DNA of 64,000 nucleotides from Dechloromonas sp. UBA6271. Lineage in GTDB: Bacteria; Pseudomonadota; Gammaproteobacteria; Burkholderiales; Rhodocyclaceae. The stretch is from the NCBI GenBank assembly GCA_002440665.1, contig DJUX01000036.1:1-64000 (forward strand). Direction: 5' to 3'. Made by a program: the position numbers and the translations under genes. Below, in pieces: positions 39,891 through 48,605 of this stretch. The notes under the pieces are model-generated. The model had not been told where the DNA came from, searched no databases, and saw only the letters and a program-made list of their open reading frames with translations. Position 1 is the first letter of the stretch, and each line of letters opens with the position of its first letter.

Positions 39891-41608
39891 GCCATCCCCG
39901 GATTGTTGTCGACGCCCTTGAGCTTCGGCAGGTTGAGGCTGACCGGCTTGACCGTCTTGAGGTCGCGCAGATAGGTGGCGACGACGTCCCAGATCGGCTC
40001 GCCGGCATTCTTCGCCTCTTCCGAGACCGGTGCCCAGCCGGCGACCTTGTAGGTTTTTGCCGGGTCGATCGGCTGCCCCTTGAGCATCATGTTCTGGATG
40101 CGCGCGCCCATCTTGGCGGTCGGGTCGCAGGTATATTGCAGACCGCCGACGCGCACCATGTCGCCGCCCTGCTGGTAGTAGGGGTCGGGGTTGAAGAGGT
40201 TGTCGCAGACGTCTTCCAGCACTGTCTTGATCATCTCGCCGCTCATGTTGGTGACCGTCGTCCACGGATAGGTGATGGCAGTCTGGTCGAGCACATGCTC
40301 CATCAGGATCGGCTGCCCCGGCAGCAGCGAAGTGCCCCAGCGGAAGCCGGGCGAGAAGGCGATTTCGGCATCCTTGACCTTCATCAGCGCGTCGAGGATG
40401 ACCTGGTCGAAGGTACCGTTGAAGTTGCCGCGGCGGAACAGCGTGCCTTCGGTGACCGCCAGCTTTTCGTTGAGCTTGGACAGGTAGGGCGCACGCGCCT
40501 TGTCGATCAGCGCCTGCATCTCCTTGTCGGCCGGCAGGAGGTTGGCGAAGACCGGCAGCAGCTTGTAACGGAAGTCGGTGATCTTGCCGTTCTTGACGTC
40601 GAAGTCGAGGACACCGAGGAACTTGCCGTTGGAGCCGGCGTTGGTGACCAGCGTCTGGCCGCCGGGGTTCTTGACGACGATCGGCGCCGGCACGCCATCG
40701 TGGGTGTGGCCGCCGAGGATGGCGTCGATACCCTTGACCCGGCTGGCCATCTTGAGGTCCACGTCCATGCCGTTGTGCGAAAGGACGACGACAACCTGGG
40801 CACCGGCGGCGCGGGCTGCGTCGACGGTCTTCTGCATGTTCTCTTCCTGGATGCCGAAGCTCCAGTTCGGCGTTTGCCAGCGCGGGTTGGCAATCGGCGT
40901 GTAGGGGAAGGCCTGGCCGATGATGGCCACTGGCACGCCATTCATCTTCTTCATCACGAAGGGCTTGAACACGGCATCGCCGAAATCGGTAGTCTTGACG
41001 TTCTGGGCGACGATATCGATCTGGCCGGCGAAATCCTTTTCCTCGATTTCCTTGACCCGGGCCTCGCCATAAGTCGATTCCCAGTGCAGGGTCATGACAT
41101 TGACGCCAAGCGCCTTGCAGGCATCGACCATGTCCTGCGCGTTGGTCCACAGCGCCGTGCCGGAACCCTGCCAGGTATCGCCGCCGTCGAGCAGCAGCGC
41201 GCCGGGGCGGTTGGCCTTCATGCGCTTGACCAGCGTTGCCAGGTGGGCGAAGCCGCCAACCTTGCCGTAGGTCTCGGCGGCCTTTTCAAAATTCAGGAAG
41301 GTGAATGCGTGCGCGTCGAGGGTGTTCGGCTTGATGCCGAAACGCTTGAGAAAATGGTCACCGACCAGATGCGGCACCTTGCCGAACTGGTCGCCGAAGC
41401 CGAGGTTGACGTTGGGCTCGCGGAAATAGATCGGCAGCAGCTGGGCATGACAGTCGGTGATGTGCAGCAGGCTGACGTTGCCGAACTTGGGCAGATCGTA
41501 CATTTTGGCCGCGCCCTTCTCAGCCATTGCCAATTCGCTGTGCAGCGACATGCCACCGGCTGCCGCGACGGCCAGCACCTGAAGGAATTCCCGACGATTC
41601 ATACTCAT
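39887..41608 (-). CDS. soxB: Thiosulfohydrolase SoxB
   Basis: Dimanganese enzyme that hydrolyses the terminal sulfonate from SoxY-bound thiosulfate, releasing sulfate. 573 residues. The N-terminus MSMNRREFLQVLAVAAAGG is a twin-arginine signal. 5'-nucleotidase-family metal ligands are seen in LHITDCHAQLLP, LDGGDTWQGSG, LSHNGMDVD and GGHTHDG. AAGGA precedes the ATG. A strong terminator-like hairpin lies in the 57-base gap after soxX, so soxB may be expressed at a lower level or from its own promoter. Confidence 0.96.
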   Translation of the reverse strand: MSMNRREFLQVLAVAAAGGMSLHSELAMAEKGAAKMYDLPKFGNVSLLHITDCHAQLLPIYFREPNVNLGFGDQFGKVPHLVGDHFLKRFGIKPNTLDAHAFTFLNFEKAAETYGKVGGFAHLATLVKRMKANRPGALLLDGGDTWQGSGTALWTNAQDMVDACKALGVNVMTLHWESTYGEARVKEIEEKDFAGQIDIVAQNVKTTDFGDAVFKPFVMKKMNGVPVAIIGQAFPYTPIANPRWQTPNWSFGIQEENMQKTVDAARAAGAQVVVVLSHNGMDVDLKMASRVKGIDAILGGHTHDGVPAPIVVKNPGGQTLVTNAGSNGKFLGVLDFDVKNGKITDFRYKLLPVFANLLPADKEMQALIDKARAPYLSKLNEKLAVTEGTLFRRGNFNGTFDQVILDALMKVKDAEIAFSPGFRWGTSLLPGQPILMEHVLDQTAITYPWTTVTNMSGEMIKTVLEDVCDNLFNPDPYYQQGGDMVRVGGLQYTCDPTAKMGARIQNMMLKGQPIDPAKTYKVAGWAPVSEEAKNAGEPIWDVVATYLRDLKTVKPVSLNLPKLKGVDNNPGMA

Positions 41609-41620
41609 TTTCTATCCTTG

Positions 41621-41651
41621 AAAAAATGCCCGGCCAGTTTCCCGGCCGGGC
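41621..41651 (-). terminator. Intra-operon terminator between soxX and soxB
   Basis: Perfect 8-bp stem GCCCGGCC / GGCCGGGC with an 8-base loop. On the minus strand it is followed by a run of T. It would reduce read-through from soxX into soxB. Confidence 0.75.
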
Positions 41652-41665
41652 CAATCACGCAAGTC

Positions 41666-42322
41666 CTAATCTTTGTTTACCGGCGATTCCGGATCCATGA
41701 GGAAGGCCACGACATGGGTGATCTCCTCAGGCGTCAGCCAGCTGTGCAAGCCGAAGCGCGGCATGTTGGTGCAGGCCGAGAAGGCGTTGGAGTTGTAGAT
41801 CTTGTCGTAGGCGTACTTGACGATCTCGTCCGAATTGCCTCGAATCTTGCCGAAGTGGTGCAGGCTGGGGCCGATCGTCCCGTAGGCCACTTCCTTCGCC
41901 GCCAACTGATGACAGGCGTAGCAGTTACCGCCACGCGGGGTCATTGGCTTGTCGGGCTGGATGAAGCCGATATGCCCGCCGCGGCCATGCGCCGCGATCT
42001 TCTCGCCCTCTTTCCAGTCGCCGAGCAGCTTGCCATCCACCGGATAGCGAATGGTCGCCTTCTGCGCCAATTCGATTTTCTGACGAACGGCTACCGGCGG
42101 ATTGTCCTTGTACTGGCTGCACAGCTTCATGGTCTCGTCCTGCTCGAGGCGCTGCGACCAGTACTTCGGCGAGTCTACGCGGAACGAATCCCGGAACACT
42201 TTTTCCGCCTCGGCCGAAACCGGGTTCTTGCTCAGGCTCTTGCCGGAGGCCGTCTTCTCTTCAGCCCAGGCGAACTGGGTCAGAGCGACGCAGAGGAAAG
42301 TAATTGCGATTTTCTTGTTCAT
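41666..42322 (-). CDS. soxX: SoxX, cytochrome c subunit of SoxAX
   Basis: 218 residues with a signal peptide (FLCVALTQFAWA|EE) and one heme site CYACH; a likely Met ligand is in NMPRFG. With SoxA it couples thiosulfate oxidatively to the SoxY cysteine. Start chosen at 42322 (MNKKIAI) because AGGGA lies 8 bases upstream; an ATG two codons earlier is too close to it. The N-terminal extension before the heme is longer than in short SoxX proteins. 10 bases after soxA. Confidence 0.93.
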   Translation of the reverse strand: MNKKIAITFLCVALTQFAWAEEKTASGKSLSKNPVSAEAEKVFRDSFRVDSPKYWSQRLEQDETMKLCSQYKDNPPVAVRQKIELAQKATIRYPVDGKLLGDWKEGEKIAAHGRGGHIGFIQPDKPMTPRGGNCYACHQLAAKEVAYGTIGPSLHHFGKIRGNSDEIVKYAYDKIYNSNAFSACTNMPRFGLHSWLTPEEITHVVAFLMDPESPVNKD

Positions 42323-42332
42323 GTCCATTCCC

Positions 42333-43148
42333 TCAACGCTTGATACCCGGGGTTTCCATCACGGTGCCCGTGGCGTTCTTCTGCAGATAAACCTGCAAGG
42401 CTACGATGGAATCCGAAAGGTAGTTGGGTTCAGGAAAGCGCGCCTGGCGCATGCAGTCGATCAGGCGGCGCTGCATGGTCCACACCGCGCCTTGCGACAC
42501 CCGGTAGGACGGCCAGGTCTTCATCGCCGTCCCGGCGCCTTCCTTGGTCGTCAGGTTGCCGAGATCCTGCAGGCGAATACGCTTGTCGTTCTGGCCGTGG
42601 CAAATGGCGCAGGAGAAATCCTGCGGGCCGGAACGACGGTAGAAGATGTATTCGCCAATCTGATACATCTTCTTTTCCTCCGGATGCGTCGCCGGCACAT
42701 TGATCGGCTTGCCGTTCGACTTGGCGCCGATGAAGGTGACCAGCGCCTCGATGTCGGATTCCGTGCCCGGCTTCGAGAACCAGTTCTTGGTCGCCTGCTC
42801 CCTGGTGAAGCCCTGCAGGGTCACCATGCAATGGACGAGGCGGGACTCGACGTCCATCACCTTGCCGGTGTCCTTGAAGTAGCGCGGCAACTGGGCATAG
42901 GCGCCGTCCAGCTTGCCGGGGCCGAGGCCGAAATCGCATTGTTCGAGCGAGGCGTTCTTCGGACCGCGCTTTTCGGCCCACAGGCCTTCGCCCTTCACTT
43001 CGAGCAGGTCGGCCGGGTTGCCGTCGGCCAGTGCCTCGCGGTATTTCGCCAATTCGTCGGCGACCTTGCTGTCCTGTGCAGCCGTGCTGCCGGCAAAAGC
43101 CGCAACGACAGCCGCACCGACCAGCGTTCTGATCAAACGTTGGATCAT
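42333..43148 (-). CDS. soxA: SoxA, L-cysteine S-thiosulfotransferase subunit
   Basis: 271 residues with a signal peptide (AAFAGSTAAQ). One heme site, CAICH, in the C-terminal half. The N-terminal domain has only isolated cysteines (EQCDFGLG, VHCMVTLQG), so this is the monoheme type. The cysteine in RRLIDCMRQARFPEP is the expected persulfide heme ligand. Start at 43148 with GGAGGAG upstream; a longer open frame upstream runs into soxZ and is ignored. Forms SoxAX. Confidence 0.94.
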   Translation of the reverse strand: MIQRLIRTLVGAAVVAAFAGSTAAQDSKVADELAKYREALADGNPADLLEVKGEGLWAEKRGPKNASLEQCDFGLGPGKLDGAYAQLPRYFKDTGKVMDVESRLVHCMVTLQGFTREQATKNWFSKPGTESDIEALVTFIGAKSNGKPINVPATHPEEKKMYQIGEYIFYRRSGPQDFSCAICHGQNDKRIRLQDLGNLTTKEGAGTAMKTWPSYRVSQGAVWTMQRRLIDCMRQARFPEPNYLSDSIVALQVYLQKNATGTVMETPGIKR

Positions 43149-43216
43149 CTCAAACTCCTCCGGGGAAAACGAGCGGCGGCGACGGTCTGCGCAGCCTTGC
43201 CGCCGTTTTTCATGCA

Positions 43217-43531
43217 TCAGGCAATGGCGGCTTCGTCGGTACGGGTTTCGCCCTTGCTGTCCTTCCACGACACCACGATCTTGTCGCCCTTGGCGCCGCC
43301 CTTGAAGCGGAAGGCCAGGTAAGGGTTCTTCGATACCGCGGTGCCGAACTCGGCGCCGAGCACGAGGCGGTCGTTGTGCTTGGCCGTCAGCTCGGTAATG
43401 AACCAGGCCGGTACGATGGCGCCGGACGCGTCCTTGCGCTGGCCGGTTTCCATTTCGTGGCTAATCAGGACTTTCACTTCGGTCACGCCATCCTTGTTGC
43501 TGGCGCGGATTTTCATCGGGTTTGCTGCCAT
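43217..43531 (-). CDS. soxZ: SoxZ, thiosulfate oxidation carrier partner
   Basis: 104 residues, immunoglobulin-like fold without a signal peptide (MAANPMKIRASNKDG; exported with SoxY). Conserved HEMETGQRKD and FITELTAKHNDRLV stretches. Dimerises with SoxY to form the sulfur-carrier complex. A hairpin (43174-43205) separates it from soxA. Confidence 0.95.
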   Translation of the reverse strand: MAANPMKIRASNKDGVTEVKVLISHEMETGQRKDASGAIVPAWFITELTAKHNDRLVLGAEFGTAVSKNPYLAFRFKGGAKGDKIVVSWKDSKGETRTDEAAIA

Positions 43532-43567
43532 GTAAATCTCCTTGAATTCTTTGAAAGTCGTGACCGT

Positions 43568-44035
43568 TTAGCCGCCGCAGCCGCCGAGGGTGACCTTGAT
43601 TTCTTTCGTAGCCATGAAGAACTTGCCGTCCGACTTGACCAGCGCGTACACGTTGGAGGTCTGGCCCATCTTGACGCGCGTCTGGACGTTGGCTTCGGTG
43701 CCTTCCGGCAGCGTGAAGGTGGCGGCCAGCGCATTCGGGTTCTTCTCGATCAGGATGGCGACCATCGTCACATTGGGCAGCGTCGAGCTGACACCGACCG
43801 GCACCACGGCGCCGTTTTCGGCGATATCCGGGCCGGTGACCTGGACATCCTTGCTGTCGACCGGCGAACCGACGCCCATCGCCTTCAGGGTATCGGCCAT
43901 GCTCTTGGCGTCGAAGGCGGCCTTGTTCCATTCGGCCAGCGCCATGCCCGGCTTGATGATGCCGGCAGCGGCGAGAACGGTCAGGAGGGCGGCTCCCGAG
44001 CCGGATTTCAGTACATTACGGCGTTGATTGTTCAT
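43568..44035 (-). CDS. soxY: SoxY, sulfur-carrier protein
   Basis: 155 residues. Twin-arginine-like signal MNNQRRNVLKSGSGAALL; the chain ends in the swinging-arm motif GGCGG, whose cysteine carries the substrate through the Sox cycle. Start at 44035 with AGGAGA upstream. Followed by soxZ in the invariant order YZ. Confidence 0.96.
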   Translation of the reverse strand: MNNQRRNVLKSGSGAALLTVLAAAGIIKPGMALAEWNKAAFDAKSMADTLKAMGVGSPVDSKDVQVTGPDIAENGAVVPVGVSSTLPNVTMVAILIEKNPNALAATFTLPEGTEANVQTRVKMGQTSNVYALVKSDGKFFMATKEIKVTLGGCGG

Positions 44036-44057
44036 AACTTCTCCTCTCAAAAATTGC

Positions 44058-45110
44058 TTACTTGGCACCGGACATGATCCACTGCACCAGTGTCTTGATG
44101 TCTTCATCCTTCAAATGCGCGTTCGGCGGCATCGGCACGGAACCCCAGACGCCCTGCCCGCCTGCCTTGACCTTGGCGACGAGGCGAACCTCGGCGTCGG
44201 GCTGATCCTTGTAGCGGGCCTGAACCTCGTTGTAGCCGGGACCGACGATCTTGTTGTTGACGCCATGACAGGCCATGCATCCGTTCTTGGTCGCCAGTTC
44301 CATGGCCGGCGAAACCGCCGCGGCCGCGGGTGCGGCAGCTGCTGCACCGAGCGTCCTGGTACCGCGCACCGGGCCGAAGGAGCGGTTCTGGTCGTACAAC
44401 TCGCCATGCGCGGTGCGGGCATAGTCCGGCAAGGTCGAGCCGATCTGGACTTCGCTCTTGCAGTTCTTCATGCACGCCTTGTTGCTGGTATCCGGCTTGC
44501 CGCCGTTGCCGATACCGCCCTTGGCGGCCGAGGCGCCCGGCCACATGCCGTGGTCGGTCGTCATGCCGAGGCGGTTGGGCAGCATTTTCTGGACATCGGC
44601 GATGTTCTTGTCGGACAGCACGAAGTCGGCCGGCACCATTTCCGACAGGTTCAGCATGTAGGCGAGGATGGCGTAAACCTCGTCCGGCTTCAGCGATTTC
44701 GGCGCCGTCCACGGCATGGCGCGCTGGATATAGTCGAACACCGTCGAGATCGTCGCCACCTTGGTGAAGGTCGTGCGCTGCGGCAGTTCGCCGGAAGACA
44801 GGCCCTTGACGCGGCCCGTCTTCATGTCGTCCTTGGTGGTGCCGCCGACCAGCGGCGTGAACACTTCATTCGACTCGCCGAAGGTGCCGTGACAGGACGC
44901 GCACTTTTCTTCGAACAACTCCTGGCCGCGATCGACCGAACCCGATCCCTTGGGCAAGCCCTTGAAGTCGGGGCGTACATCAATGTCCCAGGCCTTGACT
45001 TCGGCCGGGGTCGCCTGACGCCCGATGCCCTTGTAGTTGTCGACAGCGACGGTTGCGGTCGACGCCGAAAAAAGGGCCAAAACGAGAATGGTCTTAGAGA
45101 ACCTGAACAT
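44058..45110 (-). CDS. soxD: SoxD, diheme cytochrome of sulfane dehydrogenase
   Basis: 350 residues with a signal peptide and two c-type heme sites, CASCH in the N-terminal domain and CMACH in the C-terminal domain. They are joined by an Ala/Pro-rich linker (TLGAAAAAPAAAAVSPAM). Accepts electrons from the SoxC molybdenum centre. Start at 45110 with GGGAGG upstream, overlapping the end of soxC by 17 bases. A copy of the dispersed repeat covers the end of the signal peptide, read as LALFSASTATVAV. Confidence 0.93.
   Translation of the reverse strand: MFRFSKTILVLALFSASTATVAVDNYKGIGRQATPAEVKAWDIDVRPDFKGLPKGSGSVDRGQELFEEKCASCHGTFGESNEVFTPLVGGTTKDDMKTGRVKGLSSGELPQRTTFTKVATISTVFDYIQRAMPWTAPKSLKPDEVYAILAYMLNLSEMVPADFVLSDKNIADVQKMLPNRLGMTTDHGMWPGASAAKGGIGNGGKPDTSNKACMKNCKSEVQIGSTLPDYARTAHGELYDQNRSFGPVRGTRTLGAAAAAPAAAAVSPAMELATKNGCMACHGVNNKIVGPGYNEVQARYKDQPDAEVRLVAKVKAGGQGVWGSVPMPPNAHLKDEDIKTLVQWIMSGAK
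45052..45084 (+). repeat. Dispersed repeat copy in the soxD signal-peptide region
   Basis: Exact GTTGCGGTCGAC (45052-45063) then GCCGAAAAAAGGGCCAAAAC, opposite in strand to soxD. It encodes the signal-peptide h- and c-regions in frame. Confidence 0.7.
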
Positions 45111-46440
45111 TGCTGACCTCCCCGCTTTCGATGACTTTCCAGGATTGAATTGCGTTGTTGTGATAAATCGACTTGGTGCCGCGCACCTTGCGCAGCTGGC
45201 CGTAGGTCGGCTGGACAAAGCCGGTTTCGTCAATGGCGCGCGACTGCAGGATGGCTGGTTTGCCGTCCCACACCCAGTTGATGTTGAAGCGGGTCAGCGC
45301 CTTGTTCTGCACCGGGCCTTCGATACGCGCGCTCTGCCAGTTGATGCCGCCGTCGAAGGAGACATCGACCTGCTTGATGCGGCCGCGGCCGGACCAGGCG
45401 AGGCCGGAGACGTTGTAGAAACCCTTGTCGAGCAGCGTCTGGCCACCCGACGGCGTGGTGATCACCGACTTGGCTTCCTGGATCGAGCTGTACTGGCGAT
45501 GCAGGCCGTTGGGCAGGAGGTCGATGTAATGCACCGCCTCGTCCTTGGTGGCGTAGGGCTTGTCGCCGACTTCGATGCGGCGCAGCCACTTGACCCATGA
45601 CACGCCCTGCACACCGGGCACCACCAGGCGCAGCGGGTAGCCGTTTTCCGGACGCAGCATTTCGCCGTTCTGGCCGTAGGCGACCATCACTTCGCCGGAT
45701 TCGACCATTTCCATCGGAATGGTCCGGGTCATCGACGAGCCGTCGGCGCCCTCGGCCAGCACATAACGCGCCTTCTTGTAATCGACGCCGCAATCTTCCA
45801 GCAGGGTCTTCAGCGGCACACCGGTGAATTCGGAACACGACAGCATGCCGTGCGTGTATTGCACGGTCGGCACCGCGACGTTGCCCCATTCGAGGCCGGT
45901 ATTGGCGCCGCACTCGATGAAGTGGATGCGCGACACCGGCGGCAGGCGCATCAGCTCGTCCATGGTGTACACCTTGGGCTTCTTGAGCAGCGAGTCGTCG
46001 GAGCCATTGACCATCAGGCGGTGACGCGACGGGTCGATGTCATGCCAGCCCTGGTGATGGCGCTCGAAGTGCAGGCCGGACGGCGTGATGATGCCGAACA
46101 TGCCCTGCAGCGGCGCGAAGGAAACCGAAGCCCCGCCGACGCGCGCCAAACCCGGCGACTCGCGGCGGATCAGCTGGCTCTCGAACTTCGACGGCGAACC
46201 GTAGGGACGCATCGCCACCGGATTACCCAGCGTCGTCGTCCATTCCGGGTTCTGCAGGATGTTCGGATCGCCTTCGCTGGCGCGTGCCGCCAGCGGCGCC
46301 GCCAGTGCGGCCCCGGCGGCGAGGAAGCTCTTCCTCAGGAAATCACGCCGCCCTGCGCCAACGGCCTTGATCTGCTCTTCCGACAAAAAATTCTCCGGCG
46401 CGGGCCGCAAACGCCCCGGTTGCTTGACGCTATCCACCAT
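45094..46440 (-). CDS. soxC: SoxC, molybdenum subunit of sulfane dehydrogenase
   Basis: 448 residues of the sulfite oxidase family. Twin-arginine signal GRRDFLRKSFLAAGAALAA after an N-terminal tail. The molybdenum-ligand cysteine is in IHFIECGANTG, and the dimerisation domain (LAWSGRGRIKQVDVSFDGG) is C-terminal. With SoxD it oxidises the sulfane sulfur left on SoxY, giving complete oxidation to sulfate without sulfur globules. GAGGGGAG precedes the ATG. 33 bases after arsR, so probably on the same transcript. Confidence 0.95.
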   Translation of the reverse strand: MVDSVKQPGRLRPAPENFLSEEQIKAVGAGRRDFLRKSFLAAGAALAAPLAARASEGDPNILQNPEWTTTLGNPVAMRPYGSPSKFESQLIRRESPGLARVGGASVSFAPLQGMFGIITPSGLHFERHHQGWHDIDPSRHRLMVNGSDDSLLKKPKVYTMDELMRLPPVSRIHFIECGANTGLEWGNVAVPTVQYTHGMLSCSEFTGVPLKTLLEDCGVDYKKARYVLAEGADGSSMTRTIPMEMVESGEVMVAYGQNGEMLRPENGYPLRLVVPGVQGVSWVKWLRRIEVGDKPYATKDEAVHYIDLLPNGLHRQYSSIQEAKSVITTPSGGQTLLDKGFYNVSGLAWSGRGRIKQVDVSFDGGINWQSARIEGPVQNKALTRFNINWVWDGKPAILQSRAIDETGFVQPTYGQLRKVRGTKSIYHNNAIQSWKVIESGEVSNVQVL

Positions 46441-46473
46441 CGAGATGACTCCCCTCTGACTTATTTAACCGAT

Positions 46474-46806
46474 TTACCGCAAAGTCCTGCCGACAACCCC
46501 CATCTCCTCGCCCAGATCACGGCTCGCCACCGTGATGCTGACCGTCCGGCAGATATCGACGAAATTCGGATCGATGACGCGATAGAACACCGAACTACCT
46601 TCCCGCCGCCGGTCGACCACCCCGGCCCGGTAAAGAATGTTCAGATGCCGGGAAATGTTGGCCTGCGTCAGGCCAACGGTTTCCACGACTTCATGCACCG
46701 GGCGCTCTTCCGCACACAGGCAGGAAAGAATGCGCAAACGTGTCGGATCGGCAAGCAATCCAAAGTAATGCGCTACCCTTTTGAACACCTCGGCTGTCTC
46801 GTCCAT
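46474..46806 (-). CDS. ArsR-family regulator of the sox region
   Basis: 110-residue winged helix-turn-helix protein (DPTRLRILSCLCAEERPV; recognition helix region LTQANISRHLNILYRAGVV). Cysteines are at 29, 31 and 86. The spacing of one at 29/31 and one near 86 recalls the two-cysteine persulfide sensors BigR/SqrR, but equivalence is not proven. It heads the sox operon and is divergent from the sulfide dehydrogenase genes. A good promoter and TACTTATAT direct repeats lie in its upstream region, suggesting autoregulation and control of both directions. Confidence 0.9.
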   Translation of the reverse strand: MDETAEVFKRVAHYFGLLADPTRLRILSCLCAEERPVHEVVETVGLTQANISRHLNILYRAGVVDRRREGSSVFYRVIDPNFVDICRTVSITVASRDLGEEMGVVGRTLR

Positions 46807-46833
46807 CGCGTCTTTTGATCTGTATTAAGAAAT

Positions 46834-46862
46834 AATGTATAACTGCGTACTTATATAGTCAA
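46834..46862 (-). promoter_or_regulatory. Sigma-70-type promoter of arsR-sox operon
   Basis: Minus strand TTGACT (46862-46857), 17-bp spacer, TACATT (46839-46834), 28 bases before the arsR ATG. Confidence 0.65.
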
Positions 46863-46872
46863 CTACTTATAT
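46848..46872. promoter_or_regulatory. Candidate ArsR-family operator (direct repeats)
   Basis: TACTTATAT occurs at 46848-46856 and 46864-46872, 16 bp apart, flanking and overlapping the -35 and spacer of the arsR promoter. Binding there would block arsR-sox and could affect the divergent cytochrome gene. Confidence 0.5.
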
Positions 46873-46992
46873 TGTTGCGCTGCAGCATGCAATTTCGACG
46901 AAAGGCCTATAACCTTTGCTCTACGCCGATAAGCACAACGAACAAGAATTCGGCTATATGGCGTGCCAACATCACACTGAGGAGATGTCCCG

Positions 46993-47298
46993 ATGAAACT
47001 GCTTCCCACTGTCGCAGCGCTCAGCCTGCTTGCCACAACCGGCGCCGCGCAGGCGGCCGATCCCAATCTGGCCCGCAATCTGGCGGCGACCTGCGCCAAC
47101 TGCCACGGCACCAACGGCAATGCGCTCAAAGGTTCCGGCATGGATGCCCTGGCCGGCACGGAAAAGGCCAAGATCCTGCAAAAACTGGCCGATTTCAAGA
47201 GCGGCGACAAACCCGCCTCGATCATGCATCAGATATCCAAGGGCTATACCGACGAGCAACTTGATCTGATCGCCGGCTATTTCGCTGCGCAAAAGTAA
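46993..47298 (+). CDS. Monoheme cytochrome c, sulfide dehydrogenase partner
   Basis: 101 residues with a signal peptide (LATTGAAQA|ADP) and one heme site, CANCH; Met ligands are available in GSGMDAL or ASIMHQ. Resembles one half of cytochrome c4 or FccA/SoxE. GAGGAG upstream. 12 bases before the flavoprotein gene, so it is the likely electron-accepting subunit of flavocytochrome c. It is shorter than diheme SoxE proteins. Confidence 0.9.
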   Translation: MKLLPTVAALSLLATTGAAQAADPNLARNLAATCANCHGTNGNALKGSGMDALAGTEKAKILQKLADFKSGDKPASIMHQISKGYTDEQLDLIAGYFAAQK

Positions 47299-47310
47299 GG
47301 GGACAACACC

Positions 47311-48588
47311 ATGATGCTCATGAAAAGACGTGATTTCCTGAAGGCAGGCGCCGCAGCCGGTGCGATGGCTTCCCTCTACGGCTGCGCCGGCGGCGGCAAG
47401 GCCAGCGGCCATGTGATCGTGGTCGGCGGCGGCTACGGCGGCGCGACGATCGCCAAGTACCTGCGCATGTGGAGCGAAGGCGGCGTCCAGGTAACGCTGA
47501 TCGAACGCAACCCGACCTTCATCTCGTGCCCGATCTCCAACCTGGTCATCGGCGGCACCAAGACCATGGAAGACATCACCGTCAGCTACGACGGCCTCAA
47601 GAACAAATGGGGCGTCCGCGTCATCCAGGACGAGGTGGTTGCGGTCGACGCCGCAAAACGCTCGATTTCCCTGAAGGCTGGCGGCGCCATGACCTACGAC
47701 CGCCTGGTGCTGTCGCCCGGCGTCGATTTCATGTGGGACCAGATTCCCGGCCTCAACAACGCCGACGCCCAGGAGAAGATCCTGCACGCCTGGAAGGCCG
47801 GCCCGCAGACCGTCGCCCTGCGCCAGCAGCTGGAAGCGATGAAGGACGGCGGCACCTACGCCATCGCCATCCCCAAGGCGCCCTACCGCTGCCCGCCCGG
47901 ACCCTACGAGCGCGCCTGCCTGGTGGCCGATTACTTCAAAAAGAACAAGCCGAAATCCAAGGTCGTCATCCTCGATGCCAACGAGGATGTGGTGTCCAAG
48001 AAGGGGCTGTTCATGAAGGCCTGGGAGGATCTCTACAAGGGCACCCTCGAGTACCGCAACAACAGCGAGGTCAAGGATGTCGACGTCAAGACCAACACCG
48101 CCGTACTTGAATTCGACAAGTTCAAGGCCGATGTGCTGAACGTCATCCCGCCGCACCGCGCCGGCGACATTGCCGCCAAGTCCGGGCTCAAGCTGATCAA
48201 CAACCGCTGGGTAGACATCAACTGGCTGTCGATGGAGGTCAACGGCACGCCGGGCGTGCACGTTCTCGGTGACGCCATCTTCCCGGCGCCGACCATGCCG
48301 AAGTCCGGCCACATGGCCAACCAGCACGGCAAACTGGCCGCCGCCGCCATCCTCAACCAGCTTTCGGGCATGGAGCCGAGCCCGACGCCGGTGGTCATGA
48401 ACACCTGCTACAGCTTCGTCGATGCCAAGCAGGCGATCCACGTCGCCTCGGTGCATCAGTACGACGCGGCGACCAAGGTCGTGCAACCGGTCAAGGGCGC
48501 CGGCGGCGTCTCCGCCGCGCGCAGCGAACTGGAAGGCAAGGTCGCGCTCGGCTGGGCAAAGAACATCTGGGCCGACATGCTGGCCTGA
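47311..48588 (+). CDS. fccB: Flavocytochrome c sulfide dehydrogenase flavoprotein (FccB/SoxF-like)
   Basis: 425 residues. Twin-arginine signal (MKRRDFLKAGAAAGAMASLY), FAD-binding IVVGGGYGGATIAKYL, a cysteine in FISCPISNLV and another in NTCYSFVD. These two cysteines form the redox-active disulfide in FccB/SoxF. Oxidises sulfide to sulfane sulfur in the periplasm, passing electrons to the adjacent cytochrome. Convergent with cytochrome c4, separated by a terminator. It contains the 12-mer GTTGCGGTCGAC (47638-47649) without the long repeat tail. Confidence 0.92.
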   Translation: MMLMKRRDFLKAGAAAGAMASLYGCAGGGKASGHVIVVGGGYGGATIAKYLRMWSEGGVQVTLIERNPTFISCPISNLVIGGTKTMEDITVSYDGLKNKWGVRVIQDEVVAVDAAKRSISLKAGGAMTYDRLVLSPGVDFMWDQIPGLNNADAQEKILHAWKAGPQTVALRQQLEAMKDGGTYAIAIPKAPYRCPPGPYERACLVADYFKKNKPKSKVVILDANEDVVSKKGLFMKAWEDLYKGTLEYRNNSEVKDVDVKTNTAVLEFDKFKADVLNVIPPHRAGDIAAKSGLKLINNRWVDINWLSMEVNGTPGVHVLGDAIFPAPTMPKSGHMANQHGKLAAAAILNQLSGMEPSPTPVVMNTCYSFVDAKQAIHVASVHQYDAATKVVQPVKGAGGVSAARSELEGKVALGWAKNIWADMLA

Positions 48589-48605
48589 TTTTCTCCCGCG
48601 CCAAT

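Noticed and set aside
39891..41150. Upstream extension of the rhodanese frame through soxB
   Set aside because: The 420 codons upstream overlap soxB in another frame and carry no domain; the ATGA overlap with soxB and the signal peptide fix the start at 39890.
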